From positions 1 to 13,916 of the forward strand of contig JAGHAO010000039.1 in NCBI GenBank assembly GCA_021161495.1: a stretch of 13,916 nucleotides of DNA. The letters run 5' to 3'. Every line of letters begins with the position of its first letter. Position 1 is the first letter of the stretch. The translations under genes were made by a program, and so were the position numbers. Source of the stretch: Caldisericaceae bacterium. Its GTDB lineage: Bacteria > Caldisericota > Caldisericia > Caldisericales > Caldisericaceae. The notes beneath the pieces are model-generated. The model was not told the origin of the DNA. It did no database searches and saw only the letters and a list, made by a program, of their open reading frames with translations. Below are positions 7,103 to 12,387 of this stretch, in pieces.

Positions 7103-7810
7103 TCACCTCTCTCTGAATTTAACTATGTATTTCAAAAATCTGCTAAAGTCCTTTAAGTGCCCCCCTTGAGACACGGCATTTAAACCGCCTTCGCAATTAA
7201 TAATTTTGCTACCTGCAAGGACATCCACTCCGTAATCAAATAATATATCGCTCATTATCACGGAGGGACCTATTAGTATTGTATAAGATTTTTCGGATAA
7301 TTCAAGCAGCCTCTTATAGCTCCTGTTAGCAAAAACACTCCCCGTAATAACAACGATATCGGAATTCGGAAGAATAAACTCCGTCGATTCCGGAGGAAAA
7401 TCACCCTGTTGCATTCTTTTTTCTATTATTACAAGGCTTTTGGCTCTTTTCCTTATTTTATCCATTCGAGGGAAATGGCCTATAAAAACAACTTTTTTAC
7501 CTTGAGAAATCTCCGCAATATAATCAAGAGCGTTCATTTCTTCCCCGTCAGGATCTATCAGAGAATTTACCGCAGCAACACCTATTGCGGCTTCCGTAGG
7601 GTTCCAAGAATCTGAAAAAAGTTTGGCAATTTTTTTTGCGCTTTTTCCTATAAACTCGCCCGAGAACCTTACAAACATTCTGTAAGGTTCCGGAAATGTC
7701 AAACTCAATCCGCAATTTTTGCTTTTAACAGCACTCCAAAATGGCCCGACTCTAACATCCTCTATCGGAAAATCAGGGAGCGTGTCGATGATCTCATCGA
7801 ATAATTTCAT
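7103..7810 (-). CDS. DUF4213/DUF364 (putative heavy-metal chelation) family protein
   Basis: This 235-residue soluble protein resembles the DUF4213 (N-terminal, enolase-like) plus DUF364 (Rossmann-like, PF04016) family. Recognisable pieces are NPTEAAIGVAAVNSLI (71-86), KKVVFIGHFPRM (109-120), SDIVVITGSVFANRSYKRLL (149-168), TILIGPSVIMSDILFDYGVDVLAG (176-199) and a glycine-rich end near NAVSQGGHLKDF. The family is labelled putative heavy-metal chelation or anaerobic metabolism, but its biochemical role is not firmly known. No conserved Cys cluster is seen: the only two Cys are at positions 33 and 205. It is the first gene of the ten-gene operon. Its ATG follows a TATAAT box by 6 nt with no SD, so the mRNA is predicted to be leaderless. 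The family call is fairly sure; the function is unknown. Confidence 0.8.
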   Translation of the reverse strand: MKLFDEIIDTLPDFPIEDVRVGPFWSAVKSKNCGLSLTFPEPYRMFVRFSGEFIGKSAKKIAKLFSDSWNPTEAAIGVAAVNSLIDPDGEEMNALDYIAEISQGKKVVFIGHFPRMDKIRKRAKSLVIIEKRMQQGDFPPESTEFILPNSDIVVITGSVFANRSYKRLLELSEKSYTILIGPSVIMSDILFDYGVDVLAGSKIINCEGGLNAVSQGGHLKDFSRFLKYIVKFRER

Positions 7811-7847
7811 ACACGTATTATATTAATGAGAACGGGATTTCAGTCAA
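7811..7847 (-). promoter_or_regulatory. Promoter of the ten-gene operon, predicted leaderless
   Basis: Reading the minus strand, TTGACT lies at 7847-7842, then a 19-nt spacer, then a perfect TATAAT at 7822-7817, then ACGTGT and the ATG of the DUF364 gene at 7810. A start site 7 nt after the -10 box falls on the A of ATG. No purine-rich SD exists between the -10 and the ATG. The spacer is 2 nt longer than ideal. Confidence 0.75.
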
Positions 7848-7860
7848 GTATCTATCTCAG

Positions 7861-7872
7861 AGTAAAATTACT
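7861..7872. repeat. Short palindrome between divergent promoters (possible operator)
   Basis: AGTAA-AA-TTACT forms 5-bp inverted arms around a 2-bp centre. It lies between the -35 elements of the divergent DUF364 and queD promoters. It is short and AT-rich, so it may be chance. No known operator consensus is recognised. Confidence 0.25.
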
Positions 7873-7899
7873 TTTCAGAAACAGATAATTTCGTATAAT
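7872..7899 (+). promoter_or_regulatory. queD-folE2 promoter, predicted leaderless
   Basis: TTTTCA (7872-7877, 4 of 6 consensus) is followed by a 16-nt spacer and a perfect TATAAT (7894-7899). The start site expected 7-8 nt later is 7906-7907, exactly at the ATG at 7907. The earlier ATG at 7898 overlaps the -10 box itself and so should not be in the transcript. There is no room for a riboswitch or leader. Confidence 0.72.
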
Positions 7900-7906
7900 G
7901 GTGAAG

Positions 7907-8275
7907 ATGAAAAAAGAAATCTTGCTTTCGCGAACATTTCATTTTGACGCAGCACATAAAGTGGTTGACTATAACGGCAAATGCGAAAATTTGCACGGGC
8001 ACACGTATTTTCTGAAAGTCACAATCAGAGGAGACCTCAAAGAGAACGGAATGGTTCTGGACTTTGCCATACTTAAAAAAGAAACGGACGAATTAATAGA
8101 AACCTACCTTGATCATAAATATCTCAATGACTCGTTCGAAAACCCGACAACCGAGAATATCGCAATGTTCATATTTGACAAGTTGAGCGAAAAATTCGAA
8201 AAATACGGATGCAAAGTGAAAGAAATAAGTCTCTCCGAGGGCTCGAATAATACAGTGACGGTGAGAGTAAAATGA
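7907..8275 (+). CDS. queD: 6-carboxy-5,6,7,8-tetrahydropterin synthase (QueD)
   Basis: QueD turns 7,8-dihydroneopterin triphosphate into 6-carboxytetrahydropterin, the second step toward preQ0/queuosine. From ATG 7907 the protein has 122 residues. It shows zinc ligands H17 (FDAAH), H30 and H32 (LHGH), the catalytic C26 in the C-x3-HGH spacing that marks QueD rather than eukaryotic-type PTPS, D69-H70 in LDHKYLN, and the pterin-anchoring E111 in SEGSNN. Start choice: an ATG at 7898 adds three residues but overlaps TATAAT, while 7907 coincides with the predicted start site, so I prefer 7907. The stop overlaps folE2 as ATGA, so the two enzymes of consecutive steps are co-translated. QueC, QueE and QueF are not in the window. 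Confidence 0.95.
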   Translation: MKKEILLSRTFHFDAAHKVVDYNGKCENLHGHTYFLKVTIRGDLKENGMVLDFAILKKETDELIETYLDHKYLNDSFENPTTENIAMFIFDKLSEKFEKYGCKVKEISLSEGSNNTVTVRVK

Positions 8276-9054
8276 GAGACATTCAGAGTGAACAAGACAC
8301 AAGAAACATACCGCTGAAACGTGTCGGAGTAAGCGACATTCAGTATCCCATACGCGTAATGGACCGCAAAAGCGGAACGCAACGCACGATAGCAAAAATC
8401 AATATGTACGTGGATCTCCCGAAAGAGTTCCGCGGAACGCATATGAGCAGATTCCTCGAAGTTTTGAACAGGCACCGTTGTAATATGAGCATAAAAAACA
8501 TAGAAAATGTCCTCGACGATATGAAAAGAGTGCTTAAAGCAAGTGAAAGCCACATAGAAGTGCGTTTCCCTTATTTTATATTGAAAAAAGCGCCCGTTTC
8601 CGGAATAGAGAGTTTTATGAGTTATCAATGCGCATTCCTCGCATCAAAAAAGGAGAAAATGGATTTCGTCCTCGAAGTACAAACCCCCGTGCACAACCTC
8701 TGCCCTTGTTCCAAGTCGATAAGCAAATACGGGGCGCACAATCAACGCGGTATTGTAATAATTAAAGTAAGAATGAAAAAACTCGTGTGGATAGAAGAAA
8801 TTGTGGAAATAGCGGAAAAATCTTCAAGTGCCCCACTTTACTCACTCTTGAAGAGAGAAGACGAAAAATTTATCACGGAAAAGGCGTATGAAAATCCGCG
8901 TTTTGTGGAAGATGTCGTGCGAAACGCAACCTTAATGCTTACAAAGGACAGCAGAATTACGTACTTTTCCGTAGAAGCAAAAAATTATGAAAGTATCCAC
9001 AACCACAACGCATATGCATTTTACGAATCATATAAAAACGAAAATACAAAATAG
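8272..9054 (+). CDS. folE2: GTP cyclohydrolase FolE2 (type IB)
   Basis: FolE2 converts GTP to 7,8-dihydroneopterin triphosphate, the shared precursor of folate and queuosine, and is the metal-flexible alternative to zinc-dependent FolE. The 260-residue length is typical of FolE2. Family motifs: LPKEFRGTHMSRF (49-61), NLCPCSKSIS with metal/active-site Cys (C144/C146), GAHNQRG (155-161), DEKFITEKAYENPRFVED (197-214) and the C-terminal SIHNHNAYAF (241-250). The start ATG overlaps the queD stop. Pairing with queD suggests its product goes to queuosine, though fchA and fmt in the divergent operon also need folate. The last 34 nt overlap in antisense the end of the convergent DUF1461 gene. No stem-loop terminator is evident. 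Confidence 0.96.
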   Translation: MRDIQSEQDTRNIPLKRVGVSDIQYPIRVMDRKSGTQRTIAKINMYVDLPKEFRGTHMSRFLEVLNRHRCNMSIKNIENVLDDMKRVLKASESHIEVRFPYFILKKAPVSGIESFMSYQCAFLASKKEKMDFVLEVQTPVHNLCPCSKSISKYGAHNQRGIVIIKVRMKKLVWIEEIVEIAEKSSSAPLYSLLKREDEKFITEKAYENPRFVEDVVRNATLMLTKDSRITYFSVEAKNYESIHNHNAYAFYESYKNENTK

Positions 9055-9653
9055 ATAGCAACGTTCAAAGCAAAAAATATTCCAAACCAGACTTTTGCAA
9101 AATCGTCAAAAAATTTTTCCGGAAACATCTCAATCAACTTTGTATTGGCAGGCAAAAGCCACAAAGAGTTTCTAAAAAATAACTTGTGGAACAATACGAA
9201 CGCATCCGAAAAATCGAAAATAGAAACAAGAAAAAGGATAGAAATAAAAATCATTCCCACAAGCGAAACACCGACGAGTAAGTTCCTCTTGTCTTTAACA
9301 AATCGAAAACATAATGCGGAAAAAAATAGAGATACTACAAACAAAAAAAGAGAAAACCTTATAAGCTTTTTTACGTCAACCATATGCAAAATTTCATCCT
9401 TTGTAAAAAAGTTCTTAACAGTTTCACCGTTTTCGTCCTTCACCGAAACAAACCTTTGACCGTTAAAAAAATAATTCACAATTTGCATCGTATAACTTAC
9501 GTATTGTTTTTCCGAAAGGCCGGAAAATTTTATCTCCGGAATTATTTCATACTGAATTTTATAAAACGGTTTGAAAATAAGCAATCCGAAAAATATTCCG
9601 AATAAAAGAACAATAAAAAGGGAAATTCCGCAAATAGATTTACGAATCCGCAT
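9021..9653 (-). CDS. DUF1461/TIGR01906-family integral membrane protein, Lit-like (possible lipoprotein intramolecular transacylase)
   Basis: The 210-residue protein has four predicted transmembrane helices (about 7-29, 99-118, 125-147, 184-207). A long external segment lies between helices 1 and 2, and a second lies between helices 3 and 4. Family hallmarks are visible: NYFFNGQRF (60-68), FTKDEILHMVDVKKL (83-97), and FHKLFFRNSLWLLPANTKLIEMFPEKFF (155-182). This matches DUF1461 (PF07314). As I recall, this family includes Lit, which moves the sn-2 acyl chain of the lipoprotein diacylglyceryl to the N-terminal cysteine. The conserved H90 and H156 would be the candidate catalytic pair. The start ATG overlaps the helicase end by 14 nt and has GGAG 7 nt upstream, so it is the second gene of that operon. 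The family call is good; the Lit activity is an inference. Confidence 0.8.
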   Translation of the reverse strand: MRIRKSICGISLFIVLLFGIFFGLLIFKPFYKIQYEIIPEIKFSGLSEKQYVSYTMQIVNYFFNGQRFVSVKDENGETVKNFFTKDEILHMVDVKKLIRFSLFLFVVSLFFSALCFRFVKDKRNLLVGVSLVGMIFISILFLVSIFDFSDAFVLFHKLFFRNSLWLLPANTKLIEMFPEKFFDDFAKVWFGIFFALNVAIYFVFSFLYDS

Positions 9654-11904
9654 AAAGCATCTCCTTCAAAAAAATAATCGCCCCTTTTTTGCTAAGAGGT
9701 TTATTGTCATTCCCGCATTTCGGAGAATAGATACAGGAAGGGCATCCGTCTTCACACGGACAGGTGGCAACAGTTCCGTATGCGGAGTTCAATAATCTGT
9801 CAAATCTTGCAAATCCTTCTTCCGCAAGTCCCACACCTCCTTCCGTACCGTCATATACAAAAATTGTCGGCCTGCCCGTATCGGGGTGCAACGGATGAGA
9901 AACTCCACCCACATCTCTTCTGTCGCACACCACAACAAGAGGCATCATCGCAACAAGTAAATGTTCGGCCGCATGGATGCTCCCGGGAATTTCTTCCCCG
10001 GATTCCGTTAATTTCTTTTCCACATCTTCCGATACGGGAAACCAAAACGCCCTCGTCTCAAATTGGGTTTCGGGAAGTTCGATTTCTTCGGCACCGATTT
10101 TTTGATCCGTTCCGTATTGCTTTCTGATAAAACCCACAACCTTCTCGGAAACTCTCACATCCCCGAAAAATAAGCGTGTCCCGAAAATATCTTTTTGGTC
10201 CATTACTTTTAGGACTTCTATCCTGTGGACAGCAAGAGAATCCGTGTAATAATTCACCTTTTTTCTTCTCAGCATCGCATATTTTGCAGAAAGGTTTAGC
10301 TCTTCCACGACAAACGTCTCCGCCATATGCAGGTAAACCGCACCCTTAAACGCCTCTTCCAATGCTCGCTTCAGGGAAATACGTTCCATCACCTCATCCG
10401 TATCCGCATCAATAAGTGAAATTTCCTGCCCGCCGCTTCCCCTTATGTCCGTGCTGGCAGCGGGAAAATCGCGCAATGTGTAATAAAATCTTCTTCCTCT
10501 TTTTTCCAAAATATTTTTCCTCTCAAAATCTTCAATAATCGAAACAGCCCTCTCGCCAAAATACTCCTTGTCGATCTCTTTTTCTATGGGAAGTTCGAAA
10601 GCGGCGCACTTCAAATGCGGAGACAAAATATAGAAATTGGAAGGATTTACGGATATATCCTCAAAATTTTTCCTGAACAAGTAATCCGGATCCTTTGCAA
10701 AATACTGATCCAGCGGATTGGAAGAGGTTATAAAAATTGTTATCGACTCTCCTCTTCTTCCGGAACGCCCCGACTCTTGAAACAAACTCGATATCGTTCC
10801 CGGATACCCGACAATCACCGTTGCATCAAGATCTCCTATGTCTATTCCGAGTTCCAATGCATTCGTCGCAATAACGGCAAGAAGTTCTCCGGATTTTAGT
10901 TTGTTTTCTATTTCTCTGCGTTCCTCCTTCAAATAACCCGCCCTGTAAGAAGCAATGCTTTCCTTTTTTGATAGTGGAAGAGCAGCCTTCAAGTATTTTG
11001 TTATAAGTTCCACACCCTGCCTCGAACGCGCAAAAGCAATTGTTCGAATATTGTTTTCCACAAGCGTTTTCAAAACCCAAACAGCCTCTCTGTAAGCACT
11101 TCGCCTCGTATTCGTTTTTTTGTCCACAAGCGCAGGGTTAAAAATAACAAATGCCTTTCTGTTCGGTGGTAATTCGAAATCTTTTATAATCTCGAAATTT
11201 TCTCCTATAAGTTTATAAGAAAACTCTTTGGGGTTTCCAATCGTTGCGGAGGCAAGCAAAAATTGAGGATAAGTTCCGTAAAAATGAGAAACTCTTCTCA
11301 ACCTCCGCATTATCTCCGAAATATGTGTTCCTAAAATACCGTTGTAATAATGAGCCTCGTCAAGGACGACAAATTTCAAATGCCGAAAAAACCTCGCCCA
11401 ATTGGAATGATACGGCAAAATCCCTATATGTAAAAGATCCGGATTTGTTATTATCAAACGTGCGTTTTTTCGCAAAAAGATTCTCCCACTCCTTGGCGTA
11501 TCGCCGTCGTAAGTCCCGAAAACAAACCTTTCTTTTATAATTTTGTCGAGTTTTTCTTTCTGGTCGCGGGCAAGCGCCTTTGTCGGGTACAGATACAGAG
11601 CCGTAGACTTTTGATTTTTGAAAAGAAAATCCAATACGGGTATATTAAAGGCAAGAGTTTTACCCGTCGATGTTCCGCTTGATACAAAAACATTTTTACC
11701 CCCACCTGCTTCCGCATAAGCCCTTGCCTGATGGGGATAGAGTCCCATTATGCCGTTTGTGGAGAAATATTCCGTAAGTTCCCTTGCAACCCCGGAAGGA
11801 ATATCAACAACAGGTATGGCGTCCCCGCGAATTTCCGTAATTTTTACAATCTGGCCCGCATAATTTTTATTTGATTTGATTTTTCCTATAATTTCAGAAA
11901 TCAT
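9640..11904 (-). CDS. DEAD/DEAH-box helicase with C-terminal Zn-binding DUF1998 domain (MrfA/YprA-like)
   Basis: The protein has 754 residues, close to B. subtilis MrfA (YprA), a 3'-5' DNA helicase reported in mitomycin C damage repair. Seen in order: PHQARAY (57-63); Walker A SSGTSTGKT (75-83); DEAH (182-185); SATIGNP (219-225); ATNALELGIDIG (346-357); motif VI ESGRSGRRG (377-385); and the C-terminal MrfA/DUF1998 region with HAAEHLL (644-650) and DGTEGGVGLAEEGF (685-698). The Cys cluster CPC-x3-C-x2-C-x5-C (715-730) probably binds zinc. It starts at an ATG 6 nt after TATAAT and lacks an SD. It is first of two genes, with a Lit-like membrane gene behind it. No methylase, nuclease or phage-defence partner is present, so DNA repair is more likely than defence. 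Confidence 0.9.
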   Translation of the reverse strand: MISEIIGKIKSNKNYAGQIVKITEIRGDAIPVVDIPSGVARELTEYFSTNGIMGLYPHQARAYAEAGGGKNVFVSSGTSTGKTLAFNIPVLDFLFKNQKSTALYLYPTKALARDQKEKLDKIIKERFVFGTYDGDTPRSGRIFLRKNARLIITNPDLLHIGILPYHSNWARFFRHLKFVVLDEAHYYNGILGTHISEIMRRLRRVSHFYGTYPQFLLASATIGNPKEFSYKLIGENFEIIKDFELPPNRKAFVIFNPALVDKKTNTRRSAYREAVWVLKTLVENNIRTIAFARSRQGVELITKYLKAALPLSKKESIASYRAGYLKEERREIENKLKSGELLAVIATNALELGIDIGDLDATVIVGYPGTISSLFQESGRSGRRGESITIFITSSNPLDQYFAKDPDYLFRKNFEDISVNPSNFYILSPHLKCAAFELPIEKEIDKEYFGERAVSIIEDFERKNILEKRGRRFYYTLRDFPAASTDIRGSGGQEISLIDADTDEVMERISLKRALEEAFKGAVYLHMAETFVVEELNLSAKYAMLRRKKVNYYTDSLAVHRIEVLKVMDQKDIFGTRLFFGDVRVSEKVVGFIRKQYGTDQKIGAEEIELPETQFETRAFWFPVSEDVEKKLTESGEEIPGSIHAAEHLLVAMMPLVVVCDRRDVGGVSHPLHPDTGRPTIFVYDGTEGGVGLAEEGFARFDRLLNSAYGTVATCPCEDGCPSCIYSPKCGNDNKPLSKKGAIIFLKEMLYADS

Positions 11905-11939
11905 AACAAAATTATATCCTAAAAAAGTTTTTAGGGAAA
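11905..11939 (-). promoter_or_regulatory. Helicase promoter, predicted leaderless
   Basis: On the minus strand a perfect TATAAT (11916-11911) is followed by TTTGTT and then the ATG at 11904, so the start site should fall on or next to the A of ATG. With a 17-nt spacer the -35 would be TTTCCC (11939-11934), only 3 of 6 consensus, so it may be weak or activated. Confidence 0.65.
11918..11935. repeat. Perfect inverted repeat inside the helicase promoter (possible operator)
   Basis: CCTAAAAA-AG-TTTTTAGG has perfect 8-bp arms around 2 bp. It fills the spacer between the -10 and the weak -35 of the helicase promoter, where a bound repressor or DNA-distorting activator could act. It does not match CIRCE or the usual LexA boxes I know. 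If transcribed from a distal promoter it could also form a small hairpin, but it has no U-run design typical of a terminator. Confidence 0.4.
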
Positions 11940-11955
11940 CGGAGATATCAATAAA

Positions 11956-11982
11956 TAAACACTCCCGCTTAAAGAGTGCTAA
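11956..11982. promoter_or_regulatory. Upstream CIRCE-like HrcA operator
   Basis: TAAACACTC-N9-GAGTGCTAA matches the CIRCE consensus TTAGCACTC-N9-GAGTGCTAA with a perfect right arm, exact 9-nt spacing and 7 of 9 bases in the left arm. It lies upstream of the groES -35 and about 66 bp from the predicted start sites of both groES and the helicase. Confidence 0.75.
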
Positions 11983-12000
11983 AATTCTTTCACAAAACTA

Positions 12001-12028
12001 TTGACAAAGCGGACGGGTTGAATATAAT
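12001..12028 (+). promoter_or_regulatory. groESL vegetative promoter
   Basis: A perfect TTGACA (12001-12006), a 16-nt spacer and a perfect TATAAT (12023-12028) form a strong housekeeping-type promoter. Transcription should start near 12035, inside the left arm of the downstream CIRCE, leaving a leader of about 50 nt with a strong SD. Confidence 0.88.
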
Positions 12029-12032
12029 ATCG

Positions 12033-12059
12033 TTAGCACTCAAAAGTAGAGATTGCTAA
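12033..12059. promoter_or_regulatory. Downstream CIRCE operator (HrcA)
   Basis: TTAGCACTC-N9-GATTGCTAA has a perfect left arm, exact spacing and one mismatch in the right arm. It overlaps the predicted groES start site, the usual position for HrcA repression of chaperonin operons, and would also form a stem at the 5' end of the mRNA. hrcA itself is not in this window. Confidence 0.92.
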
Positions 12060-12084
12060 AATTATATGAAAGGAGGCTGGAAAT

Positions 12085-12375
12085 ATGGCTAAAATAGTAC
12101 CCATTGGTGACAGAATTGTCGTAAAAATAGAAGAGAATGAAGAAAAGACAAAATCCGGGATTGTTCTTCCGGACACGGCAAAGGAAAAACCCCAGAAGGG
12201 TAAGGTAGTGGCTGTCGGTTCTGGAAGACTTCTCGATAACGGAAAAAAAGTCGAACTCGAAGTAAAGGTGGGAGATACGGTAATCTTCTCCAAGTATGCC
12301 GGAACAGAAATCAAACTCGACGGAGAAAAATATCTCATTCTCTCCGAAAGTGACGTCCTTGCAATTCTCAAATAA
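12085..12375 (+). CDS. groES: Co-chaperonin GroES
   Basis: GroES forms the seven-subunit lid of the GroEL folding chamber. The 96-residue length is standard. The start MAKIVPIGDRIVVK, the mobile loop around residues 18-34 with the GroEL-binding IVL tripeptide at 26-28, VVAVGSGRLLDNG (41-53) and VKVGDTVIFSKYAGTEIKLDGEKYLIL (60-86) are all typical. The start ATG has a full AAAGGAGG (12069-12076) with 8 nt spacing, so unlike the three leaderless genes in this window it is SD-driven. It is the first gene of the heat-shock operon under two CIRCE sites, with groEL 12 nt downstream. Confidence 0.98.
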   Translation: MAKIVPIGDRIVVKIEENEEKTKSGIVLPDTAKEKPQKGKVVAVGSGRLLDNGKKVELEVKVGDTVIFSKYAGTEIKLDGEKYLILSESDVLAILK

Positions 12376-12387
12376 GGAGGTGGAATT

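Noticed and set aside
7811..7906. preQ1 riboswitch in front of queD
   Set aside because: The TATAAT box sits directly before the start codon, leaving no transcribed leader; no aptamer pseudoknot pattern is seen.
8093..8628. Long minus-strand ORFs opposite queD and folE2
   Set aside because: They show low-complexity hydrophobic/aromatic composition typical of antisense frames, while the plus strand carries complete enzyme motifs.
9021..9651. Shared GATTCGTAA ending of the helicase and DUF1461 genes as a possible duplication or att-like repeat
   Set aside because: Only 9 bp match, including the stop codon; flanking sequence does not match, so chance is the simplest explanation.
9640..11904. 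Helicase as part of a phage-defence system (for example DISARM-type or Zorya-type)
   Set aside because: The full-length MrfA/YprA pattern with the terminal Cys cluster is present and no methylase, nuclease, PLD or other defence partner is adjacent.
11918..11935. Palindrome as an intrinsic terminator for the groESL or helicase side
   Set aside because: The stem is A/T-rich with a 2-nt centre, no GC-rich core and no gene ends nearby; it sits inside a promoter.
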